Source: Alienimonas sp043951915
Lineage (GTDB): Bacteria; Planctomycetota; Planctomycetia; Planctomycetales; Planctomycetaceae
Length of the DNA: 12,756 nucleotides
Direction: 5' to 3'
Assembly: GCF_043951915.1 (NCBI RefSeq)
Contig: NZ_JBINJD010000146.1
Location: 1 to 12,756 of the forward strand
Below are positions 6,358-12,756 of this stretch, piece by piece; the stretch's first letter is position 1, and the number at the start of each line of letters is the position of its first letter. Below the pieces are notes generated by a model, which saw nothing but the letters and a program-made list of their open reading frames with translations, did not search any database and was not told the DNA's origin. The translations under genes were made by a program, and so were the position numbers.

Positions 6358-8715
6358 ATGACGCTGGCCCTCAACCCCGCCTGGTCCCTCCCGCTGACGC
6401 TGCTCTGCGGAGCCGCGCTGGTCGGGCTGGTGCTGTGGACCTACCCGCCGCGGGTCCGGCACCTGTCCCCGGGCGTGCGGCGGACGCTGCTCGGCCTGCG
6501 CTTGGCGGCCGCCGTGCTGCTCACCGTCGCCCTGCTCCGCCCGGAGTTGCGGCGGGAGGAAACGGAGACCGAACGCCCCGCGATCTTGGTCCTGGCGGAC
6601 GTCTCCCGCAGCATGACGATTGCCGACGGCCCCGGCGGGGCGAGCCGGTTCGAATCGATGCGGTCCGTGCTGGCCGCCGCCGCCCCGGCGCTGGCGGAGC
6701 TGGGCGAGGACCTGGAGGTGTTCGTCGCCACCTTCGACGCCGCCCGCAACCCCCCGCCGGAGGAGGCCGAGGGCGCGGGGGGCGCCGGCGAGGCGCCGGA
6801 CCCGCTGTCCGTCCTGCCCGAGGAGCCGAGCGGCGACCGCACCGCACTGGGGGCGGTGCTCGGGGAGTTAGTGCGGTCCGACGCGGATCTCTCCAGCGTG
6901 GTGCTGCTCACCGACGCGGCCCAGCGAGCCCTGCCCCCGGACGACGCCGACCCCCGCGCCGCCGGCGCCCTGCTGGCGGAGTCCGGCGTGCGGGTGTACG
7001 GCGTCCCGTTCGGCAGCGACGGGGCCGTGACCGCGGGATTCGATCTGTCCGTGGAGGACCTGCGCGTCGACCCGGTCGTCTTCGAGAAAAAGCGGGTGCC
7101 GGTCTCCGGCGTAGTGCGGATCGTCGGCGGCGCCGGCCGGGAGTTCACGGTCCGCCTGCTGACCGAATCCCCCCCCGCCCGCGGCCCCGGCGACGAGACG
7201 GAACTCGTGCCGGTCGAGCCCTCCGGCGACGCCCGCCCCGTCACCGTCGTGCGGCCGACGCAGGGCGTCGAGGAGATCCCGGTCGAACTCACCTTCGTCC
7301 CGCAGACGGCCGGCGAGATGAAGCTCGCCCTCCAGATCGAACCGGTCGAGGGCGAACTGAAGCAGACGAACAACCAACGGGCCACGGTCCTGAGCGTCCG
7401 CAAGGGCGGCATTCGCGTGCTGTACTTCGACCGCCTGCGGCCGGAGGTGAACGCCCTGCGGCGGGTCAACCTGTCGAACAAGATTCAGCTCGATTACGTC
7501 GAACTGCCGGCGAATCCCAACGCCCTCTCGCCCGGCCTGCGGTTGGAGGCGGCGCTGTTCGAGCCGGGCCGGTACGACGCCTTCATCATCGGCGACGTGG
7601 CGGCGGAAGCGTTTCGGGAGGGGAACGACGACTTCCTCGACGACCTCGCCGCCCGGGTGGAGGACGGCGCCGGGCTGATGATGACCGGGGGCCTGAACAG
7701 CTTCGGCCCCGGCGGCTGGGGCCGCACGGCGCTGCGGAACGTGTTGCCGGTCGAACTGCCCCGCGGCGGGGCCGTGGACGACTTCGATCCCCGCAACCAG
7801 ATTGCCGGCGAGGTGCCGATGATCCCCACCCGGCAGGGCGCCCAGAACTACGTGATGCTGCTCGCCGACCCCGCGGAGAACGCCGAGGTGTGGCGGAACC
7901 TCCCCCCGCTGGAGGGGGCGAACCGCTTGGAACTGAAACGGAACGTGCCCGCGGACGTGCTGGCCGTCGGTCCGGACGACGTGCCGCTGCTGATCGCCGC
8001 CGAATACGGCCGCAGCCGCGTGCTGGCCTTCGCCGGAGACACCACCTGGCTCTGGCCGCTTTCCGGCTTCGAGGCGGAGCACGCCCGATTCTGGCGGCAG
8101 GTCGTGCTCTGGCTGACGCGGAAAGAGGAGGACACGGACGGCCCGGTGTTCGTCGTCGCCGAGCCCCGCAACGTCGTGCCCGGCCGCCCGGCCCGGCTGA
8201 AGCTCGGCGCCCGCGACGCCGAGGGCGAACCGGTGCCGGACGCCCAGTTCACCGTGGAGGTCACCGCCCCGGACGGCGAGGTCTCCACCCTCTCCCCACG
8301 CGTCGCCGGTCCGGCGAACCCGGGCGTGTTTCGGGCCGAGGCCGCTGATACCGACGCCCCCGGGGACTACTGGGTCCGCGTGAGAGCCACGGCGGGTTCC
8401 GGGGACGGGGCCGGCACGCTGCTGGGGCCGGACGCCGTCACCCGGTTCGTCGTCGATCCGCGGGACCTCGAACTGGACAACCCCGCCGCCGACCCGGCCC
8501 TGCTGGCGGATCTGGCCCGCACGACCGGCGGCAGCGTCGTCCCGCCGGAGGAATTGCCGGCGTTCCTGGCCCGCTGGGCGGAGGAGCCGCCCGCCGCCGC
8601 GGAGAGCACCGTCCTCTCCCGCACCCCGCTGTACGACAAGTGGTGGGTCCCGCTGATCTTCGTCGGGCTGATGGGCACGGAGTGGTACCTCCGCAAAAAA
8701 CGGGGGTTGGTCTGA
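6358..8715 (+). CDS. VWA membrane protein with glutamine-amidotransferase-like domain
   Basis: This 785-residue protein has helices at about 8-28 and 44-61, a large middle part, and a final helix at about 762-778 followed by basic YLRKKRGLV. The loop signs place the middle part in the periplasm. The VWA domain (about 74-225) has a complete-looking metal site: DVSRS (81-85), T162 in GDRTALG, and D186 in LLTD. A beta-rich region (about 228-345) leads to an amidotransferase-like fold (about 351-590) containing YDAFIIGDV (406-414), MMTGGLNSFGPGGW (441-454) and FAGDTTWLWPL (558-568). No catalytic Cys is visible, so amidotransferase activity is not expected. A further beta domain spans about 595-700. 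The ATG lies 10 bases after the BatA stop without a clear Shine-Dalgarno sequence. Sharing its fold order with the BatA protein suggests the two are related and may pair. Confidence 0.88.
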   Translation: MTLALNPAWSLPLTLLCGAALVGLVLWTYPPRVRHLSPGVRRTLLGLRLAAAVLLTVALLRPELRREETETERPAILVLADVSRSMTIADGPGGASRFESMRSVLAAAAPALAELGEDLEVFVATFDAARNPPPEEAEGAGGAGEAPDPLSVLPEEPSGDRTALGAVLGELVRSDADLSSVVLLTDAAQRALPPDDADPRAAGALLAESGVRVYGVPFGSDGAVTAGFDLSVEDLRVDPVVFEKKRVPVSGVVRIVGGAGREFTVRLLTESPPARGPGDETELVPVEPSGDARPVTVVRPTQGVEEIPVELTFVPQTAGEMKLALQIEPVEGELKQTNNQRATVLSVRKGGIRVLYFDRLRPEVNALRRVNLSNKIQLDYVELPANPNALSPGLRLEAALFEPGRYDAFIIGDVAAEAFREGNDDFLDDLAARVEDGAGLMMTGGLNSFGPGGWGRTALRNVLPVELPRGGAVDDFDPRNQIAGEVPMIPTRQGAQNYVMLLADPAENAEVWRNLPPLEGANRLELKRNVPADVLAVGPDDVPLLIAAEYGRSRVLAFAGDTTWLWPLSGFEAEHARFWRQVVLWLTRKEEDTDGPVFVVAEPRNVVPGRPARLKLGARDAEGEPVPDAQFTVEVTAPDGEVSTLSPRVAGPANPGVFRAEAADTDAPGDYWVRVRATAGSGDGAGTLLGPDAVTRFVVDPRDLELDNPAADPALLADLARTTGGSVVPPEELPAFLARWAEEPPAAAESTVLSRTPLYDKWWVPLIFVGLMGTEWYLRKKRGLV

Positions 8716-8811
8716 GCCTGTCGGGGCGAAGGCGCCGGTCGTCGGGAGGATTTGCCCCCCCGCCGCTGAACGGACCGATAAGATAAGCCGTTCCCCCCGG
8801 TTGAGAGTCGT
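8716..8811 (+). promoter_or_regulatory. 96-base intergenic gap with a weak promoter-like sequence
   Basis: This is the only sizeable gap in the plus-strand block. It holds TTGCCC (8752-8757) and, about 20 bases on, overlapping GATAAG copies at 8777-8782 and 8782-8787, the most AT-rich spot nearby. They could be a -35 and -10, but the spacing is long and the match poor. GAGAG at 8803-8807 lies 4 bases before the next ATG and could be a weak ribosome binding site. An internal promoter for the last gene is possible but not shown. Confidence 0.25.
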
Positions 8812-11800
8812 ATGAGCGCCGACGCCCCGTCCCGGCAGTACCTGACCTTCGATGAGTACATCGAGGCGCAGGTGGAGAAGGCCCGCTCCGGAATCCGCTG
8901 GGCGGACCTGCTGACGGCGGCGGTGGGATTGGCGGTGCTCGTGCTGGCGTACCTCAGCGCATTCGTGGTGCTGGACCACTGGGTGATCCCCGGCGGGTTC
9001 AGCCCGCTGATGCGCGGTCTGTTGCTGGGGGCCGTCGCCCTGACGGCCGTCGTCTGGCTGACCTTCAAGGTGGTCCGGCCGGCGATGCGCCGCATCAACC
9101 GCCTCTACGCCGCCGACCAGATCGAGCGCCACGACCCGACGCTCCGCGGCGGTCTGGTGAACCTGCTCGACGGCCCCGGCGGGGCGAACGGGCAGGTCCG
9201 CAGCGCCATGCAGAAGCGGGCCGCCGCCGCCCTCCGCGCCACCGACGTGGACGAGGCCGTCGACCGCCGGTTGCTGGTGCGGTTCTCCACGGCCCTGCTC
9301 GTGCTGGTGGTGTTGGCCTGCGGCTACGCCCTGTTCAGCCCGAAGGCGATCGGCGACTCCCTCGCCCGGGCCCTGCTGCCGACGAGCGACATCGCTCCCG
9401 TCACCCGCACCCGTCTGCTGCGAGTCGAACCCGGCGACGCCAACGTCCTGGCCGGGGAGATGCTGACCGTCACGGCGGTCGTCGGCGGCGAGATCCCGGA
9501 GGAGGTGCTCGTCACCTACACGACCGACGACAACCGGGCCGTCGGGGAGCCGGTCGTGCTGCGGGAGGGCGGCGACGAACTGACCTTCGAAGGCGTGATC
9601 GCCGGCCCGGAAGGCCGCGGCCTGACCGGCCCGCTGACCTACACCGTGACCGCCGGCGACGCCGAGGCGGGTCCCTTCCGCGTCACCGTCGCCCCCGCCC
9701 CGCACGCGGAGGTGCAGTCCGTGGCGCTGGAGTTCCCGGACTACACCCGCCTCGAAGACTTCACCCAGTCGACCCCCGCCGTCGACGCCGTGGAGGGGAC
9801 CGTCGCCAGCTTCACCGCCGCCGCCGCCCTTCCGGTGAAACGGGCGATGCTGACCTTCGCCGACGACCCCGCCTTCGACGCCCCGGTCGAGGAGGTGACG
9901 ATGAAGGTCTCCGAGGACGGCAAAACGCTCACCGGCGCCTGGACGCTCGCCCGTCGCAAGGACGGCAGCGCCCCGTCCTTCTATCGGATCGAAGTGACGG
10001 ACGCCGAGGGATTCAAGGACCCCCGCCCCACCGTCCACCCGATCGCCGTCCGCCCGGACCAGGCCCCGGAGGTCACGCTGGTGGACCCGGAAACGGACAT
10101 CGCCCGCCCGGCGAACGCCACCGTGCCGTTGAAGATCTCGGCCCGCGACCCGGACTTCCGCCTCAGCTCCCTCGCCCTGCGGCGGGAGAAGAACGGCGAG
10201 CCGACCGCGATGGCGATCCCGCTGTGGGAGGGCTCCGAGCCCGCCGTGGACCTCACCTACGACTGGGACCTCTCCGAGGAGCGGGTCGAGGCCGGCGACG
10301 TCCTCACCTACTGGGTTCAGGCCCGCGACAATCGTGAACCGCTGTTCAACGACCGCAACACGCCGAAGCTGACGATCACGATCACGGAGCCGGTCTCCGA
10401 GGAACAGGCCGAGCAACAACTCCAGCAGGACCGCGAACGTCAGGCGGAACAGGACCGCCAGAACGAACAGCCGGAGAACGGCGAACGGGGCGAGGAGAAC
10501 GCGCAGGACGAGCCCGGCGAGGACGACGACGAGCAGGAACAGGAGCCCGGCGACGGCGGGGAAGCGGCCGAAGGCCAGGACGGCGCCGACGGCCAGCCCG
10601 GCGACACTGGCGAGGGCGGCGCCGAGGGCGAGGGCCAGATGAGCGACGAGGGCGAGCCCGACGCCGACGGTCAACCCGGCGCGGACGGCGAGCGCGAAGC
10701 CGGCGACGACACGCGGACCGGCGACGACCGCCCCGGCGAATCTGGCGAGTCCGCCGGCGAACAGGTCGCCGCGGACGGCACCGAGGACGAAAAAGCCCTC
10801 GAGCGAATGCTTGAGCACTTCAACGAGAACAACGAGAGCGAGAACCAGGACGACGGCTCCCCCCGGCCCGAGCAGCAGCCCGGCGAGACCTCCGACGACG
10901 GCACGCCTGAGCAGCGGGAACAGCCCGGCGACGCCCCGCAAGCCGGCGAGCCCGGCGAGGGCGGGGAGCGTCCGCAACCGGGCAATGGCCCGCAGGATCG
11001 GCAACCGGCCGGCGACTCGAACGCCGAGGGCGAGCCCGGCGAGCCCGGTGAGGACGAGGCCGGCGGCGGCATGCAGCAGGCTGGCGAGCAGGCCGGCGAC
11101 GATCAGCAGGCCGACCCCGGCGGCGACGCGGCCCCCGACGGCACGCCCGGCGACGACCGCCCCAACGACGCGGGCGCCGGCGCCGACTCGGCCGGGCCGG
11201 AGGGCGAGAACCAGACCCCCGGCGAGCCCACCGCCGAGGGCGCCGCCCCGGACGGCCGCGACGCCCCGCCCTCCGAGGAAGGCGCCGCTGACGGGAACAC
11301 GCCCGCCGATAACCCGAACGCCGGCGAACCGAACGGTGAGCGCGGGGGGAACCGCACTGCCGGCGATCCGGCCGACGCCCCCGACGCCGCGCCCGGCGAG
11401 GGCGCAGCCCCCGACGGGACCGAGGCGACCCAGGCCGACGCCGAACGCGGTCAAAACCCCGCCGGCCAGCAGCCGGAGGGCGAACAGCCGGACGGCCAGC
11501 AATCGGGAGCCGATCAACAGCCCGGCACCGGCCAGCAGCCCGGGACCGACGACGCCATGCAGGAGCCCGGCGAGGCCCCGGCCGACGGCGGCGCCGACCA
11601 GCCCCCCGGCGACGCCCGTCAGCCCGGCGAACCGCAGCCCGGCGAATCGCAGCCCGGCGAACCGCAGCCCGGCGAATCGCAGCCCGGCGAACCGCAGCCC
11701 GGCGAGGGCGGCTCTCGGACCGAGCCCGGCGCCGAGGATCCCGAACAGCGCCCCGCCGACGCCCCCCGCGGCGGCGCCGCCGAGGACGGGGAGGCCCCGC

Positions 11801-12705
11801 AAAACGACATGCCCAACGGCGAACAACCCGGCGGCGAACAGCCCGGAGCCGGCGAACAGCCCGGTGCCGGACAGCAACCCGGCGGCGGCGAACAGCCCGG
11901 TGCCGGCGAGCAGCCCAGCGGCGGACAGCAGCCCGGCGGCGGACAGCAGCCCGGCGGCGGACAGCAGCCCGGCGGCGGACAGCGACCCGGCGGCGGACAG
12001 CGACCCGGCGGCGGACAGCAACCCGGTGCCGGCGAGCAGCCCGGTGCCGGCGAGCAGCCCGGTGCCGGCGAGCAACAACCCGGCGGCGAACAACAACCCG
12101 GCGGCGAACAACAACCCGGCGGCGAACAACCACCCGGTGCGGGCCAGCAGCCGGGCGGCGGTCAGCAGCCGGGCGGCGGCGAGCAGCCCGGGGCCGGGCA
12201 GCCCGGGGAGGGCGGCGGGACCGGGAGCGGCGGCAACGGCGGCGGCAGCCGGAGCGGCGGCCCGAACGGGGCCGCCCCGTCCGGCGGTTCCACCGACACG
12301 CCCGTTGAGGAGGCGAACCGGGAGTACGCCCGCAAGGCGACCTCGCTCGCCCTCGACAAGCTGCGGGACCAGCTCGACCGCGGCGAGGTCGACCCGGACC
12401 TGCTAAAGGAACTCGGCTGGACCGAGGATCAGATGCGGCGGTTCGCCGACCGCATCGGCGACCGCCTCAACGCCCCGGACCGGCCCGCCGACCCGCGGGA
12501 GGCCGCCCGGCAGAAGCACTTCGACCGCATCCTCGAAGAACTGGGCAGCCGCCGCCGCAACGCCCGGGCGCTGCGGGAGGGCCCGCAGATCGAGGGCGCC
12601 GATCAGGGCGAACTCGGCCCGCGGGACCTGCCGGTGCCGCCGGAGTTCGAGGACCTCTACCAGACCTACCTCCGCAGCATCGGCCGCACCGGCGGCGGCG
12701 AGTGA
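8812..12705 (+). CDS. DUF4175-like membrane protein with giant disordered repeat linker
   Basis: This 1297-residue protein has helices at about 30-55, 66-86 and 155-175. The loop at 87-154 is basic and so cytoplasmic, which puts everything after 175 in the periplasm. Residues 176-525 look like beta-sandwich domains, with FPDYTRLEDF (308-317) and VEGTVASFTA (327-336) typical of the DUF4175-like group. A Glu/Gln-rich helix (about 530-560) opens a roughly 630-residue segment of Gly, Pro, Glu, Asp, Gln and Ala. This is acidic at first, then dominated by QPG repeats. A compact C-terminal domain (1162-1297) contains NREYARKATSLALDKLRDQL, ELGWTEDQMRRFADRI and VPPEFEDLYQTYLRSIGR. This layout (N-terminal helices, then Gln/Gly-rich low complexity) is known from DUF4175 proteins, though here the linker is very long. 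It follows the two VWA genes and probably belongs to their complex. The ATG at 8812 precedes the first helix naturally. The stop at 12703 is followed by a small hairpin. Confidence 0.85.
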   Translation: MSADAPSRQYLTFDEYIEAQVEKARSGIRWADLLTAAVGLAVLVLAYLSAFVVLDHWVIPGGFSPLMRGLLLGAVALTAVVWLTFKVVRPAMRRINRLYAADQIERHDPTLRGGLVNLLDGPGGANGQVRSAMQKRAAAALRATDVDEAVDRRLLVRFSTALLVLVVLACGYALFSPKAIGDSLARALLPTSDIAPVTRTRLLRVEPGDANVLAGEMLTVTAVVGGEIPEEVLVTYTTDDNRAVGEPVVLREGGDELTFEGVIAGPEGRGLTGPLTYTVTAGDAEAGPFRVTVAPAPHAEVQSVALEFPDYTRLEDFTQSTPAVDAVEGTVASFTAAAALPVKRAMLTFADDPAFDAPVEEVTMKVSEDGKTLTGAWTLARRKDGSAPSFYRIEVTDAEGFKDPRPTVHPIAVRPDQAPEVTLVDPETDIARPANATVPLKISARDPDFRLSSLALRREKNGEPTAMAIPLWEGSEPAVDLTYDWDLSEERVEAGDVLTYWVQARDNREPLFNDRNTPKLTITITEPVSEEQAEQQLQQDRERQAEQDRQNEQPENGERGEENAQDEPGEDDDEQEQEPGDGGEAAEGQDGADGQPGDTGEGGAEGEGQMSDEGEPDADGQPGADGEREAGDDTRTGDDRPGESGESAGEQVAADGTEDEKALERMLEHFNENNESENQDDGSPRPEQQPGETSDDGTPEQREQPGDAPQAGEPGEGGERPQPGNGPQDRQPAGDSNAEGEPGEPGEDEAGGGMQQAGEQAGDDQQADPGGDAAPDGTPGDDRPNDAGAGADSAGPEGENQTPGEPTAEGAAPDGRDAPPSEEGAADGNTPADNPNAGEPNGERGGNRTAGDPADAPDAAPGEGAAPDGTEATQADAERGQNPAGQQPEGEQPDGQQSGADQQPGTGQQPGTDDAMQEPGEAPADGGADQPPGDARQPGEPQPGESQPGEPQPGESQPGEPQPGEGGSRTEPGAEDPEQRPADAPRGGAAEDGEAPQNDMPNGEQPGGEQPGAGEQPGAGQQPGGGEQPGAGEQPSGGQQPGGGQQPGGGQQPGGGQRPGGGQRPGGGQQPGAGEQPGAGEQPGAGEQQPGGEQQPGGEQQPGGEQPPGAGQQPGGGQQPGGGEQPGAGQPGEGGGTGSGGNGGGSRSGGPNGAAPSGGSTDTPVEEANREYARKATSLALDKLRDQLDRGEVDPDLLKELGWTEDQMRRFADRIGDRLNAPDRPADPREAARQKHFDRILEELGSRRRNARALREGPQIEGADQGELGPRDLPVPPEFEDLYQTYLRSIGRTGGGE
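11620..11709 (+). repeat. Six tandem 15-base units (QPGEx)
   Basis: Six head-to-tail units of 15 bases encode QPGEP, QPGES, QPGEP, QPGES, QPGEP and QPGEG (residues 937-966). Units alternate strictly between CAGCCCGGCGAACCG and CAGCCCGGCGAATCG until the last, so the true repeat is a 30-base pair of units. All lengths are multiples of three, so copy changes would keep the reading frame. Confidence 0.9.
11833..12195 (+). repeat. Twenty tandem 18-base units (GxQPGx)
   Basis: The array encodes residues 1008-1128 as six-residue units such as GEQPGA, GQQPGG and GQRPGG. Thirteen 18-base units run without a break from 11833 to 12066. One 21-base unit (12067-12087) adds an extra Gln and shifts the phase, then six more 18-base units follow to 12195. 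Identical neighbours come in blocks: three at 11923-11976, two at 11977-12012, two at 12031-12066 and two at 12088-12123. This is the pattern left by local slippage or unequal exchange. Confidence 0.9.
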
Positions 12706-12706
12706 G

Positions 12707-12721
12707 CCCCGGCGAGCGGGG
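12707..12721 (+). repeat. 13-base post-stop sequence, copy 2, within a small hairpin
   Basis: CCCCGGCGAGCGG at 12707-12719 matches the sequence found after the oxidoreductase stop on the other strand (51-63). Here CCCCG (12707-12711) pairs with CGGGG (12717-12721) around a GCGAG loop, one base past the stop of the last gene. It may mark the transcript end. The stem is only 5 bp and no T-tract follows. Nothing else was recognised in the remaining 35 bases. Confidence 0.35.
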
Positions 12722-12756
12722 AGCAACGCCAGCGTCCCGGCCCCTTCAAGGGTCCG

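Larger units (their letters stand above)
10399..12294 (+). repeat. Low-complexity coding region of the DUF4175-like gene
   Basis: This stretch encodes residues 530-1161. The first two thirds mix EPGE, DGQPG and AEGE-type units with many Asp and Glu and few aromatic residues. The last third is built from QPG units in two ordered arrays, described separately. Glycine does not recur every third residue, so it is not collagen. One short helix-like island (about 658-674) interrupts it. Intrinsic disorder and a spacer role are inferred from composition. Confidence 0.85.

Noticed and set aside
3735..8715. Active glutamine amidotransferases
   Set aside because: The fold is suggested by strand and glycine patterns, but no nucleophilic Cys in a typical elbow motif is visible in either VWA protein.
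6868..12129. A 1753-codon open frame on the minus strand across two plus-strand genes and the gap between them
   Set aside because: It is read in codon-for-codon register with both plus-strand genes, which share a frame. In that register a stop appears only where the sense gene uses TTA, CTA or TCA, codons rare in such GC-rich genes; it ends exactly at the TTA for L171 of the second VWA gene. Its product is Ala/Gly/Leu/Arg-rich without domains.
11833..12195. A CRISPR array
   Set aside because: Units are contiguous 18-mers with no spacers, lie in frame within a coding sequence, and no cas gene is present.
10399..12294. A collagen-like triple-helix domain
   Set aside because: Glycine does not occur every third residue; the main units are five or six residues long, with Gly spaced two to five residues apart.

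Overview
The window looks like chromosomal DNA of a high-GC member of the Planctomycetota. The reasons are the composition (GC-rich throughout, with G/C strongly favoured at third codon positions), weak or absent Shine-Dalgarno sequences, a Tat-exported Gfo/Idh/MocA oxidoreductase, an exported SUMF1-fold protein, and a BatA / von Willebrand A (VWA) / DUF4175-like membrane gene block of a kind common in that phylum. The phylum is inferred from gene content. No rRNA, tRNA, CRISPR array, insertion sequence or phage gene was seen.

Layout: two genes lie on the minus strand in the first 2.7 kb and four on the plus strand in the remaining 10 kb. Minus strand: an exported Gfo/Idh/MocA oxidoreductase (64-1449) and an exported SUMF1/formylglycine-generating-enzyme-fold protein (1571-2704). 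Each is followed by strong GC hairpins without a T-tract. Plus strand: apbE (2691-3725), a BatA-type VWA membrane protein (3735-6347), a second VWA membrane protein with a glutamine-amidotransferase-like domain (6358-8715), and a 1297-residue membrane protein with a very long repetitive linker (8812-12705). The 5' ends of the two divergent blocks overlap. No gap exceeds 121 bases.

The plus-strand genes probably work together. The first three are 9 and 10 bases apart and so are probably co-transcribed. The fourth follows after 96 bases and may also have its own promoter. By the positive-inside rule, the two VWA proteins and the repeat protein place large domains in the periplasm and keep short basic loops in the cytoplasm. 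This resembles a Bat-like envelope complex, here with an ApbE flavin transferase at its head and without MoxR or DUF58 genes inside the window. What the complex does is unknown.

The most unusual feature is the roughly 630-residue disordered segment of the last protein. It holds two well-ordered in-frame DNA arrays: six 15-base units, and twenty 18-base units of which one is 21 bases. One predicted helix is buried in it, and a conserved-looking C-terminal domain follows. Other points for a second look are a 13-base sequence shared just after two stop codons, a Thr-to-Ser change at the ApbE metal site, loss of both catalytic cysteines in the SUMF1-fold protein, and an apparently incomplete metal site in the BatA protein beside an intact one in its neighbour.
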